Part shown: in pieces, positions 25,346 to 33,476 of the stretch
How the letters are laid out: each line of letters starts with the position of its first letter
Numbering within the stretch: the first letter of the stretch is position 1
DNA from: DASSUW01 sp963730535
GTDB taxonomy: Bacteria > Actinomycetota > Thermoleophilia > Solirubrobacterales > Solirubrobacteraceae
Assembly: GCA_963730535.1 (NCBI GenBank)
Contig: CAVSRU010000012.1
Location: 1 to 64,000 of the forward strand
DNA length: 64,000 bases
Direction of reading: 5' to 3'
The notes under the pieces: model-generated
The model's database searches: none
Seen by the model: only the letters and a program-made list of their open reading frames with translations
What the model was told of the DNA's origin: nothing
Position numbers and translations under genes: made by a program

Positions 25346-26293
25346 ATGTACAAGCTCCCCCTCCTCGCGGTGGTTCTCACCGCCTTCCTGGCGGTGGCCG
25401 TCTCCCCCGCGGCCGCCCACCCACGCACCACCACGGTCAAGCTGCCGGCGGAGTTCGCGCTCCCCAACGACGCGGTGCTCGGCCCCGACGGTGCCATGTG
25501 GGTCACCGACAGCAGCCTCGGCCGCATCTGGCGGATCGGCAAGCACAAGAAGGTCCGCTCCTACGAGCTCGGCGATCAGCCGACCGGCATCACGACCGGC
25601 CACGGCTCGATGTGGGTCGCCGACGCCAGCGGTGACGCGATCCATCGCGTCGAGACCGACGGCACGTCCGTCGCCTATCCGCTCGACGACGGCAGCTTCC
25701 CGACCAGCATCGTCAAGGGTCCCGACGGCGCGCTGTGGTTCACCGAGGCCCGCGGCGACGCGATCGGGCGCCTCGCCCTCGACGGCACGGTGACCGAGTA
25801 CCCGCTCCCCACCGCGGACGCGTTCGCGGGCGACATCGAGGTCGGCCCCGACGGCGCGCTGTGGTTCAGCGAGGCCAGCGGCAACAACGTCGGCCGCATC
25901 ACCACCAGCGGCCAGCTCACCGAGTACCCGGTCCCGGGCGCCGACCCGCTGCCCGGGCCGATCGTCGCCGGCGCCGATGGCGCGCTCTACCTGGGCGAGC
26001 GCAACGACAACGTCATCAGCCGCCTCACGACCGGCGGCGTGTTCACCGCCGAGTACGCGCTCCCGCGCGAGAACGCCGATCCCCTGGCGATGGTCGCGGG
26101 CCGCGACGGCGCGCTGCTGATCTCCGAGAGCTCGAGTGGCTTCGTCTCGCGGATGACGCTCGACGGCCGGTTCACCGACAAGTACAAGATCCGCGGCGGC
26201 TTCAACGACGGCCTCGCGCTCGGCCGCGACGACACGCTCTGGGTCCTCCAGGGCAGCCTCGGGCAGCTCACCCAGCTGTCCCTCGGCCGCTAG
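25346..26293 (+). CDS. Secreted Vgb-like beta-propeller (virginiamycin B lyase/SMP-30-like) protein
   Basis: 315 residues from ATG 25346, with a clear signal peptide (KLPLLAVVLTAFLAVAVSP, cleavage near AAAHP). Repeats of the form GPDGALWFTEARGDAIGRL, GPDGALWFSEASGNNVGRI and GPDGAMWVTDSSLGRIWRI, spaced about 42 residues, match the Vgb seven-bladed propeller. True streptogramin lyases carry a catalytic His/Glu set that I cannot confirm here, and they are cytosolic. An exported sugar-lactone or cell-envelope binding protein is as likely. Confidence 0.8.
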   Translation: MYKLPLLAVVLTAFLAVAVSPAAAHPRTTTVKLPAEFALPNDAVLGPDGAMWVTDSSLGRIWRIGKHKKVRSYELGDQPTGITTGHGSMWVADASGDAIHRVETDGTSVAYPLDDGSFPTSIVKGPDGALWFTEARGDAIGRLALDGTVTEYPLPTADAFAGDIEVGPDGALWFSEASGNNVGRITTSGQLTEYPVPGADPLPGPIVAGADGALYLGERNDNVISRLTTGGVFTAEYALPRENADPLAMVAGRDGALLISESSSGFVSRMTLDGRFTDKYKIRGGFNDGLALGRDDTLWVLQGSLGQLTQLSLGR

Positions 26294-26308
26294 CCGGACT
26301 CTCGCGCG

Positions 26309-26752
26309 CTACACCCCGATGTCCTCGTCCCAGACATCGGGGTGGCGCGCGATGAAGCCCTGGAGCAGATCGACGCACGCCTGCGAATCGAGGTCCACGA
26401 CCGTGACCCCGCTCTCGCGCAGCCAGTCGACGCCGCCCTGGAACGTGCGGGACTCGCCGACCACCACCGTGCCGATCCCGAACTGGCGGATGAGCCCGCT
26501 GCAGTACCAGCACGGGGCGAGCGTGGTCACCATCGTCGTGTCCCGGTAGGAGCGCCGGCGGCCGGCGTTGCGGAACGCCTCGGTCTCGCCGTGGGCCGAC
26601 GGGTCGCCGCGCTGCACCCGCTGGTTGTGCCCGCGGCCGAGCAGCGCGCCGGAGGCGTCGAACAGCGCACCGCCGATCGGCACGCCGCCCTCCTCGAGAC
26701 CCGCGCGCGCCTCCTCGAGCGCCACCTCGAGCATCGCCTGATTGTCGGCCAC
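26309..26752 (-). CDS. Yeast-type cytosine deaminase family nucleoside/base deaminase
   Basis: 147 residues. The zinc site is HGE (H54, E56 in SAHGETEAF) plus APCWYC (C81, C84). Similarity to yeast cytosine deaminase Fcy1 is recognisable along the whole chain: VPIGGALFDASGALLGRGHN, DTTMVTTLAPC, VVVGESRTFQGG, and the ending DVWDEDIG. This is closer than to the bacterial guanine or tRNA-adenosine deaminases. Likely reaction: deamination of cytosine or a related pyrimidine such as isocytosine for salvage. It lies divergent from the broken ABC transporter genes. Confidence 0.88.
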   Translation of the reverse strand: MADNQAMLEVALEEARAGLEEGGVPIGGALFDASGALLGRGHNQRVQRGDPSAHGETEAFRNAGRRRSYRDTTMVTTLAPCWYCSGLIRQFGIGTVVVGESRTFQGGVDWLRESGVTVVDLDSQACVDLLQGFIARHPDVWDEDIGV

Positions 26753-26780
26753 GCCGGTCAGCTTGCCAGCCTGAAGGTCG

Positions 26781-27246
26781 GTGCGGCATCACCTGGTGCT
26801 CGACGAGCCGGCCAACGGCCTCGACCCCGAGGGCATCGCCTGGATGCGCCGCCTGCTGCGCGACTTCGCCGACCGTGACGGGACCGTGCTGCTCTCCTCG
26901 CACCTGCTGCGCGAGGTGGAGGCGATCGCCGACCGGATGGTCGTCATCCGGGCCGGGCGGATCGTCGCCCAGGGCAGCAAGGCCGAGCTGCTGGGCGCGA
27001 CGGGCGTCGTCGTCCGGACCCTCGACCCCGACGCGCTGCGCGAGGCGCTCACCGCGAGCCGGCATGGCCACCACGCCCGGAGGCGACGGGGCGCTGCTGG
27101 TCGAGGGCGAGGCGGTGGACGTGGGCCGTGTCGCCGCCGCCGAGAGCATCGTGCTGACCGAACTGCGGCCCGCCGACGGCGCCGGCCTCGAGGAGCTGTT
27201 CCTGTCCCTGACCGCGAGCGACGCCGAGGAGGCCCTGATCTCATGA
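26781..27246 (+). pseudogene. Remnant of an ABC transporter ATP-binding subunit
   Basis: Reading starts just before Walker B (HLVLDEPANGLDPEGIAW) and continues through the H-loop (SSHLLREVEAIADR). Walker A and the signature motif are absent: the sequence upstream is the start of the divergent deaminase, so about half the subunit is deleted. A second lesion near 27060 shifts the frame, after which the C-terminal tail LVEGEAVDVGRVAAAESIVL resumes and stops at 27246. The subunit was of the BcrA/NatA drug-export type. It cannot be functional. Confidence 0.82.
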
Positions 27247-28004
27247 CCGCCTACGCAGACACCGCACCGGCCCTCGACGCTCCGGCGCCCCGGGATCGGC
27301 CGCCTCGCCACGCGTCGAGCTGCGCAAGATGGCCGACACGCGGGCCGGCTTCTGGCTGCTCGTCTCGATCGCCCTGATGATCGCCGGCATCACGGCGGTG
27401 GGCGTCATCTGGGGCGAAGCCTCCGACCAGGACCTCGAAGCCCTGTTCAGCGGCGCGATCCAGGTCACGTCCGTGCTCCTGCCGGTGCTCGGCATCCTGG
27501 CCGTCACCAGCGAGTGGTCGCAGCGCACCGGCCTGGCGACGTTCTCGCTCGTCCCCGAGCGCGAGCGCGTGATCGCGGCCAAGGTCGTGGCGGCGGTCGC
27601 CCTCACCGTGATCGCCGTGGCGGCCTGCCTGCTCGCCGCGGCGGCCGGGAACCTGTTCTCGGGCGAGAGCTGGAACCTCTCGCTCGGCGAGCTCGGCCGC
27701 GGGCTGATCTACGAGCTGATCGGCGTGCTCGTCGGCATCGCGCTTCGGGCTGCTGTTCCTCAGCTCCGCGCTCGCGATCGTCCTCTACTTCGTGATCCCG
27801 ACCGTCTGGGCGATCCTCGGCGAGGCGATCTCGGCGCTCGACAGCGCGGCCGACTGGCTGGACCTCGGCCGCACGATGATGCCGCTCGTCGAAGGCTCGA
27901 TCTCCGGCACGGAGTGGGCGCACCTCGGCGTCTCCGTGGCCTTCTGGGTCTGGGCGCTGCTGGCCGTCGGCATCGTCCGGCTCCAGCGCGCCGAGCTCAA
28001 GTGA
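27243..28004 (+). pseudogene. Remnant of an ABC-2 type permease
   Basis: ATG 27243 overlaps the ATPase remnant's stop and reads MTAYADTAPALDAPAP. The frame is lost near 27290-27310 and resumes as VELRKMADTRAGFWLLVSIA. Membrane spans follow (FWLLVSIALMIAGITAVGVI; VTSVLLPVLGILAVTS; AVALTVIAVAACLLAA). A further single-base insertion near 27748 moves the frame again, into LGLLFLSSALAIVLYFVIP, and the chain ends at 28004. With at least two frameshifts plus the truncated ATPase, the pair is a decayed transporter operon. Its end overlaps the convergent E1-beta gene by 8 bp. Confidence 0.82.
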
Positions 28005-29004
28005 GCGTGGCCAGTACCGCCGCCGCGATGCGGTCCTCCCCCGGGAGGGCCGCACTCTCGAGGTTCTTGGCGTAGGGGAGCGGCACCTCGGCCATCCCCA
28101 CCCGCTCGACCGGCGCGTCGAGCTCGTCGAAGCAGGCCTTCTGGATCCGCGCGGCGAGCTCGGCGGTCACGCCGTAGGAGGGCCAGCCCTCCTCCACGCA
28201 CACGACGCGGTTGGTCTTGGCCACCGACGCGGCGACCGTCTCGACGTCGAGCGGGCGCAGGGAGCGCAGGTCGACCACCTCGGCGTCGACGCCGTGGTCG
28301 GCGGCCAGCTTCTCGGCCACGCGCAGCGCCCGCACGGTGGCGAACGAGTGGGCGACGAGCGTGATGTCGGAGCCGGTGCGAGCCACGTTGGCGCGCCCGA
28401 TCGGCGTGATGAACTCGGGGTCGAGCGGGACCTCGCCCTTCTCCTTGTAGATCGGGAGGTTCTCGACCACGAGCACCGGGTCGTCGTCGCGGATCGCGGC
28501 CTTCAGCAGGCCCTTGGCGTCGGCCGGGGTGGCGGGCGCGACGACCTTCAGCCCGGGCGTGCCGGCGAACCAGGCCTCGAGCGACTGCGAGTGCTGGGCG
28601 GTGAGCTGGTTGCCCGCGCCGTTGGGCGTGCGGATCACCATCGGGCAGCCGACCTCGCCGCCGAACATCGTGCGGATCTTCGCCGCGTGGTTGACCACCT
28701 GGTCCATGGCGACGAGCAGGAAGTTGATGGTCATGATCTCCACGATCGGGCGCTCGCCGCCCATCGCCGCGCCGACCGCGGCGCCGACGAAGCCCTCCTC
28801 GGAGATCGGCGTGTCCCGGATCCGCTCCTCGCCGAACTCGTCCATGAGGCCGGCCGTGACCTTGTAAGAGCCCTCGAAGACGCCGACCTCCTCGCCCATC
28901 ACGAACACGCGCTCGTCGCGCTTGAGCTCCTCTCGCATCGCCAGGCGCAGCGCCTCGCGGTACGTCATCCGCTGCGTGCCGGTGGTCTCGGCAACCGCGG
29001 TCAT
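27997..29004 (-). CDS. 2-oxoacid dehydrogenase E1 component, beta subunit
   Basis: 335 residues from ATG 29004. It matches PdhB/AcoB-type subunits: FVMGEEVGVFEGSYKVTAGL and RIRDTPISEEGFVGAAVGAA (cofactor and Glu region), then VVEEG-type CVEEGWPSYGVTAEL in the C-terminal domain. The subunit forms an alpha2beta2 thiamine-diphosphate E1 that decarboxylates pyruvate, acetoin or a branched 2-oxoacid. It overlaps the alpha gene (ATGA at 29001-29004). No E2 acyltransferase or E3 gene is in the window, so the rest of the complex must be encoded elsewhere. Confidence 0.93.
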   Translation of the reverse strand: MTAVAETTGTQRMTYREALRLAMREELKRDERVFVMGEEVGVFEGSYKVTAGLMDEFGEERIRDTPISEEGFVGAAVGAAMGGERPIVEIMTINFLLVAMDQVVNHAAKIRTMFGGEVGCPMVIRTPNGAGNQLTAQHSQSLEAWFAGTPGLKVVAPATPADAKGLLKAAIRDDDPVLVVENLPIYKEKGEVPLDPEFITPIGRANVARTGSDITLVAHSFATVRALRVAEKLAADHGVDAEVVDLRSLRPLDVETVAASVAKTNRVVCVEEGWPSYGVTAELAARIQKACFDELDAPVERVGMAEVPLPYAKNLESAALPGEDRIAAAVLATLT

Positions 29005-30068
29005 GAGCCCAGGCCTCCGTTGAACACAAGCTCCTCCTCGCCGAACGGGCTGCCGGGTCGCATGCGCGAGAACTGGCCGCCGCTGCCGGGTGCGTAGACG
29101 CTGCGCGCCAGCTCCGAGACCTCGGGCTCGGGGCTGGCGTCGGCGAACGCGACCGCCTCGGCCACCCGGGCGTCGGCGTCGCGGTCGACCGCCTCGAGCT
29201 CCTCGTCGGAGACACCGTGCTTGCGCAGGATGGCCCCCACGGTGGCGATCGGGTCGCTCTCCTGCTTGGCGACGATCTCCTCCTTCGAGCGGTACGCGAG
29301 GCCGGCGTCGGCCACCGAATGGCCGCGGTAGCGGTAGGTCATGACCTCGAGCACCGCCGGCTTGCGCTCCTCGCGGGCGCGGCGCAGCAGCCGGTCGGAG
29401 GCCTCGACGACCGTCTCGAGGTCGTCGCCGTCCACCCGCTCGCCGTGCATACGGAAGGCGGAGGCTCGGCGGTAGACGCACGGCTCGGCCGAGGCGCGCT
29501 CGACGCTCGTGCCCATCCCGTAGCCGTTGTTGACGACGACGAAGACGATCGGGAGATTCCAGAGGGCGGCGAGGTTGAGCGACTCGTGCCAGGCGCCCAT
29601 GTTCACGGCGCCGTCGCCGAGCTCGCAGACCACGGCCTGCTCCTTGCCGCGGCGGACCATGGCGAGCGCGAGGCCGGTGGCGATCGGCAGCTGGCCGGCC
29701 ACGATGCCCCAGCCGCCGTAGAAGCCGCGGTCGACGTCGAGCAGGTGCATCGAGCCGCCGCGGCCGTGCGCGCAGCCGTCGGCGCGGCCGAACAGCTCCG
29801 CCATCACGGCCTCCGGGGATACCCCGCGTGCGAGCGCGAAGCCGTGGCAGCGATAACCGGTGACGAGCTGGTCAGCATCCTGCATCGTGTGCACGAGGCC
29901 GACGGTCGCCGCCTCCTGCCCGGACGAGAGGTGGCAGTAGCCGCCGATCTTGGCGGCCTTGTACTGGCGCTCGGACTCGGTCTCGAAGACCCGGATGAGC
30001 ACCATCTGCTCATAGAGCCGGCGCAGGTCGGTCGGCGAGAGGGTCGCCGTGGGGTCCATCGTCGTCAC
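29001..30068 (-). CDS. 2-oxoacid dehydrogenase E1 component, alpha subunit
   Basis: 355 residues from GTG 30068 (overlapping the gntR stop, GTGA); ATG 30059 is an alternative. The thiamine-diphosphate site GDGAVNMGAWHESLNLAALW ends in the usual NNGYGMGT loop. HLSSGQEAATVG and the phosphorylation-loop region YRYRGHSVADAG are typical. It pairs with the beta subunit downstream. Substrate choice between pyruvate and acetoin cannot be settled from sequence by eye. Coupling with an FCD-type GntR regulator favours an inducible catabolic role. Confidence 0.93.
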   Translation of the reverse strand: MTTMDPTATLSPTDLRRLYEQMVLIRVFETESERQYKAAKIGGYCHLSSGQEAATVGLVHTMQDADQLVTGYRCHGFALARGVSPEAVMAELFGRADGCAHGRGGSMHLLDVDRGFYGGWGIVAGQLPIATGLALAMVRRGKEQAVVCELGDGAVNMGAWHESLNLAALWNLPIVFVVVNNGYGMGTSVERASAEPCVYRRASAFRMHGERVDGDDLETVVEASDRLLRRAREERKPAVLEVMTYRYRGHSVADAGLAYRSKEEIVAKQESDPIATVGAILRKHGVSDEELEAVDRDADARVAEAVAFADASPEPEVSELARSVYAPGSGGQFSRMRPGSPFGEEELVFNGGLGS

Positions 30069-30769
30069 GCGATCTCCTCCGCTTCGAAGTAGTCGGGATG
30101 CTGGGCGCGGATGGCCGGCAGCGTCGAGAGCACCATCCGCAGGTGGTGGCGCAGCGCTTCCTCGGCCGCGTCAGGGTCGTGGTCGGCGACCGCCGACACC
30201 ACCGCGCGGTGCTCGGCGATCATCTCCATCAGGTACCCGGGCTCGGGCAGGCTGAGCCGCCGGATCCGGTTCAGGTGGCCCTTGGCGCGCTGGCTCAGCG
30301 ACCACGCGATCTCGTGTCCGCTGAGGTCGCACAGGGCGTGGTGCAGCTCGTCGTCGAGGACGTAGAAGCGGTCGTAGTCCGCGGCCTCGCGGGCGGCGTC
30401 CTGGCGCCGGATGATCGCCTCCATGTCGGTCAGGTCCTCATCACGGGCGCGCAGGGCGGCGCCGCGGACGGCGGAGCACTCCAGCGCCTCGCGCACGAAC
30501 TGCGCGTCGCTGACCGCGCTCTCGCTGATCCGGGTCACGAACGTGCCGAGCTGGGGAACGATCTCCACCAGGCGCTCGTCCCGGAGCCGCTGGAGCGCCT
30601 CGCGGATCGGCGTGCGGCTGACGCCCAGCAGCGCCGCGAGCTCGTTCTCGGAGAGCTGGCGGCCGGGTGCCAGGGCGGCGGACACGATCCCGTCGCGCAG
30701 CGCGAGGTACACCTGCGCGCGGGCGGGGCCGCGACGGGAGCGGGTGGCAGCGGGAAGCAGCGCCTCCAT
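30065..30769 (-). CDS. GntR-family (FCD domain) transcriptional regulator
   Basis: 234 residues. The winged HTH is LSENELAALLGVSRTPIREA followed by LQRLRDERLVEIVPQLGTFV. The all-helical FCD ligand domain (about 85-225) contains the metal/acid-binding His pattern DDELHHALCDLSGHE and AEHRAVVSAV with HHLRMVL. It is the first gene of the operon with E1 alpha and beta and presumably represses it until an organic acid binds. Repeat copy B lies directly upstream, between it and the divergent marR gene. Confidence 0.92.
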   Translation of the reverse strand: MEALLPAATRSRRGPARAQVYLALRDGIVSAALAPGRQLSENELAALLGVSRTPIREALQRLRDERLVEIVPQLGTFVTRISESAVSDAQFVREALECSAVRGAALRARDEDLTDMEAIIRRQDAAREAADYDRFYVLDDELHHALCDLSGHEIAWSLSQRAKGHLNRIRRLSLPEPGYLMEMIAEHRAVVSAVADHDPDAAEEALRHHLRMVLSTLPAIRAQHPDYFEAEEIA

Positions 30770-30843
30770 GCCTTGGATACTTGCATACCAGCGCTCAAGC
30801 GTCGATAAGGACCTTGCGTTGGACCAGACGGTCGGGGGGCGCC

Positions 30844-30970
30844 GGCGAACGTCAACGGCGGCATTAAGGGAGGGCCCGGGGCGGTGAGTGTCGACTTGAC
30901 GGCGATTATCGACGTCAAGTGAGCAATCACCGCAATCGGACCCCCCTTCAATGCCGCAGTTGACGTTGCC
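30844..30970. repeat. Intergenic nested-palindrome repeat, copy B
   Basis: The left arm (from 30844, GGCGAACGTCAACGGCGGC then ATTAAGGG) and right arm (30941-30970; reverse complement GGCAACGTCAACTGCGGC then ATTGAAGG) form an inverted repeat of about 30 bp with few mismatches and one gap. Inside, GGTGA/TCACC (30883-30887 and 30927-30931) and ACTTGACG/CGTCAAGT (30894-30901 and 30913-30920) build an inner hairpin. Unlike the other copies it lies between divergent genes (gntR and marR), about 30 bp before the marR start, so it could affect promoters as well as termination. Confidence 0.82.
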
Positions 30971-31001
30971 ACGGTCTGATGATTCGCTAGACTAATTAGC
31001 C

Positions 31002-31427
31002 GTGCGAACGACTTCTGAGATCGACCTCGCAGGCCACCTGCGCATCACCATCACGCGCACGGCGCGGCGCCTGCGCCAGGAGGCGGGGACCGAGCTGTCG
31101 CCGTCGCTGACCGCGGCGCTGGCCACCGTCGAGCGCTACGGGCCGCTCACCCCCTCCGAGCTGGCGGCGCGCGAGCGGATCCAGCGGCCGACGGCCACCC
31201 GGGTCCTGGCGCGGCTCGAGGAGGAGGGGCTGGTGGCTCGCACGCCGGACCCGCAGGACCGGCGCTCGAGCCTCGTGTCCGCCACCCCGGCGGCGCACGC
31301 GCTGCTGGCCGACCTGCGGACCCGCAAGACGCTCTTCCTCGCCCGCCGGCTCGAGCACCTCTCGCCCGACGAGCGGGCGACGCTCGACCGCGCGGCGACG
31401 ATCCTGGAGAGGATGCTTGACGCGTGA
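31002..31427 (+). CDS. MarR-family transcriptional regulator
   Basis: 141 residues from GTG 31002. The winged helix is LTPSELAARERIQRPTATRV followed by LARLEEEGLVARTPDPQDRR, the DPxDRR wing being diagnostic. Its stop overlaps the MFS transporter start (GTGA), the usual layout for a repressor that controls an efflux pump. A short dyad GCTA-GACTAAT-TAGC at about 30986-31000, just before the start codon, is a possible operator. Confidence 0.92.
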   Translation: MRTTSEIDLAGHLRITITRTARRLRQEAGTELSPSLTAALATVERYGPLTPSELAARERIQRPTATRVLARLEEEGLVARTPDPQDRRSSLVSATPAAHALLADLRTRKTLFLARRLEHLSPDERATLDRAATILERMLDA

Positions 31428-32701
31428 GGCGCGCGTTCGCCTCGCTGCAGATCCCGAACTACCGCCGCTACTTCATCGGCCAGGTCGTCTCCCTCTCCGG
31501 CAACTGGATGCAGACGGTCGCCGAGATGTGGCTGGTGCTCCAGCTCACCGGCAGCGGCGTGTCGGTCGGCCTCACCGCTGCGCTCCAGTTCCTGCCGATC
31601 ATGCTCTTCGGCGCCTGGGGCGGCCTGCTGGCCGACCGCCTCGCCAAGCGCCGGCTGCTGCTGCTCACCCAGTCGCTGATGGCGCTGCCCGCGCTCGCGC
31701 TCTGGGGCCTGACGGCCAGCGGATCGGTCGAGATCGGGATGGTCTACGCGCTGGTGTTCGTGCGCGGGGCGATCAACGCGGTCGACAACCCGGCGCGGCA
31801 GGCCTTCGCGATCGAGATGGTCGGCGCCGACCGGGTCGTCAACGCCGTGGCGCTGAACTCCGTGATCATCCACACGGCGCGCATCCTCGGCCCGGCGGCG
31901 GCCGGGGCCGTGATCGCGCTCGTCGGCGTCTCCACCTGCTTCCTGATCAACGCGGTCTCGTTCGCGGCCATGCTCGTGGCGCTGCGCGCGATGGACCCGC
32001 GCGCCCTCCACACCCCCGAGCCGGCGAAGCGGGCCGCGGGACAGGTCCGCTTGGCGCTGCGCTACGTCCGCCGCACCCCGAACCTTCTCATCCCGCTGGC
32101 GATGATGGCCGTCGTCGGCACGCTGTCGTTCAACTTCCAGGTCCTCCTCCCGCTACTCGCGAGCCTGACCTGGCACGGCGGCGCGGCGCTCTACACCGCG
32201 CTGGCGGTCGCGATGGGCGTCGGCTCGGTGGCCGGCGCGCTGGCGACGGGGGCGCGCGGGCGGGCCGGCCCGCGGCTGCTGGTCGGCGCGGCGGCCGCGT
32301 TCGGCGGCGCGGAGCTGCTCGTCGCCGTCGCCCCCACCGTCGAGCTCCAGCTCGCGGCGCTCGTGCCGCTGGGCGCGGTCAGCGTGATGTTCGCGGCGGG
32401 CGTCAACTCGGCGCTCCAGCTCGCGGTCGAGCCCGCCATGCGCGGACGCGTGATGGCGCTCTACTCCGTCGTCTTCCTCGGCTCGACGCCGATCGGCGCC
32501 CCGCTCGTGGGCTGGATCGCCGAGGTCGCGGGCCCGCGCGCCGGCCTCGTGCTCGGCGCCGCCGCCGCGCTCATGGCCGCTGCAGGCGCTCACGCGGCGT
32601 TCAAGCGGGCTACGCCCGTGACGGCGGCGAAGCGTCCGTGCGCGTCATCCTCACGGACGCGGACAGCTCGGCCCCGCCCGCGCCTCGAAACACGCCCTTG
32701 A
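31424..32701 (+). CDS. MFS transporter (MFS_3/EntS-like efflux)
   Basis: 425 residues from GTG 31424. About 11-12 membrane spans follow the opening NYRRYFIGQVVSLSGNWMQT, which is characteristic of the MFS_3 group. The conserved motif A loop is GGLLADRLAKRR. Substrates of the group include siderophores, macrolides and other drugs. It is coupled to marR, so it is probably inducible by its substrate. The last 92 bases overlap the convergent transglutaminase gene. The residues encoded there (after FKRATPVTAAKRP) are Arg/Pro-rich and follow the last span, so the natural end may have been extended. Confidence 0.9.
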   Translation: MRRAFASLQIPNYRRYFIGQVVSLSGNWMQTVAEMWLVLQLTGSGVSVGLTAALQFLPIMLFGAWGGLLADRLAKRRLLLLTQSLMALPALALWGLTASGSVEIGMVYALVFVRGAINAVDNPARQAFAIEMVGADRVVNAVALNSVIIHTARILGPAAAGAVIALVGVSTCFLINAVSFAAMLVALRAMDPRALHTPEPAKRAAGQVRLALRYVRRTPNLLIPLAMMAVVGTLSFNFQVLLPLLASLTWHGGAALYTALAVAMGVGSVAGALATGARGRAGPRLLVGAAAAFGGAELLVAVAPTVELQLAALVPLGAVSVMFAAGVNSALQLAVEPAMRGRVMALYSVVFLGSTPIGAPLVGWIAEVAGPRAGLVLGAAAALMAAAGAHAAFKRATPVTAAKRPCASSSRTRTARPRPRLETRP

Positions 32702-33476
32702 CGGGCGGCACGTCGTCGTAGCGGCGGCCGTGCCCGACCTTCACGTGGGTCTCGCCGCCGAGCGTGCGGTTCGTGGGGTCGGCGGACACCCATAGCGGCT
32801 CGCCGTCGGCCGGCACGAGCGCCTCGATCCACGCGTGCGTCTCCAGCTCCGCCGAGTCGGCGTCCTCGTCGCCGTTGGGCGGCGCCCACAGGTAGCCGGA
32901 CACGTAGCGGGCGGCGATGCCGTGGCGGCGCAGCAGCAGGAGCGCGAGGTGCGCGAAGTCCTGGCACACGCCGGCGCCGGCCTCGAGCAGGTCGGCGACC
33001 GTCGAGCCGACGTACGTCACGCCCGCCCGGTACTCGAACCGGTCCGGGATCAGCTCGACGAGCCGGCGGACGGTGGCCAGCGGCGTCTCGGCGCGCGAGA
33101 GGCCGACGAGCTCGTCGAGCGACAGGGCGTCCGGGTCGCCGTTCGCGAGCGCGAACTCGCCGGCCGCGGCGCGGTACGGCGCCTCGTCGAGACCGGCCCA
33201 GGGCAGCTCGGGCGGGTCCTCGGGCGCGCTCGTCTTCACGCGCGCGCGGACGTCGATCGAGAGGTGGTCGTGCGGCCGCGAGATCCCGAACTCGATCACC
33301 GTCGTCCCGAAGTAGTCGACGTGCTGGTGCAGCCTCGTCTCGGGGTCCACCCGGACTCCGAAGTCGTCCACTCGCTGCGTCGGCGTGGTCGCCGGCGTCA
33401 CCCGCAGGGAGTTCAGGTTGTCGGTGACCGGAGCGTCGTAGCGGTACTCGGTCAGGAAGCGGATGGCGAAGTTCAT
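32610..33476 (-). CDS. Transglutaminase-like cysteine protease-fold protein
   Basis: 288 residues. An N-terminal bacterial transglutaminase-like domain (MNFAIRFLTEYRYDAPVTDN) precedes the catalytic core. The triad is visible: Cys in GAGVCQDFAH (about residue 170), His in ETHAWIE (about 213) and Asp in SADPTN (about 230). It overlaps the alpha-E gene by 4 bp and is the last member of the ATP-grasp/alpha-E/transglutaminase cluster. That cluster has been proposed from comparative genomics to make or process peptides or amide-linked modifications. The enzyme may cleave or ligate such amide bonds. Confidence 0.92.
   Translation of the reverse strand: MNFAIRFLTEYRYDAPVTDNLNSLRVTPATTPTQRVDDFGVRVDPETRLHQHVDYFGTTVIEFGISRPHDHLSIDVRARVKTSAPEDPPELPWAGLDEAPYRAAAGEFALANGDPDALSLDELVGLSRAETPLATVRRLVELIPDRFEYRAGVTYVGSTVADLLEAGAGVCQDFAHLALLLLRRHGIAARYVSGYLWAPPNGDEDADSAELETHAWIEALVPADGEPLWVSADPTNRTLGGETHVKVGHGRRYDDVPPVKGVFRGAGGAELSASVRMTRTDASPPSRA

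Noticed and set aside
27243..28004. Programmed frameshifting in the ABC permease
   Set aside because: Several shifts at non-slippery sites plus a truncated partner gene fit decay better.
30770..30800. GntR operator dyad at GGTATGCAAGTATCC
   Set aside because: The halves form a direct ATAC repeat, not a convincing inverted repeat.
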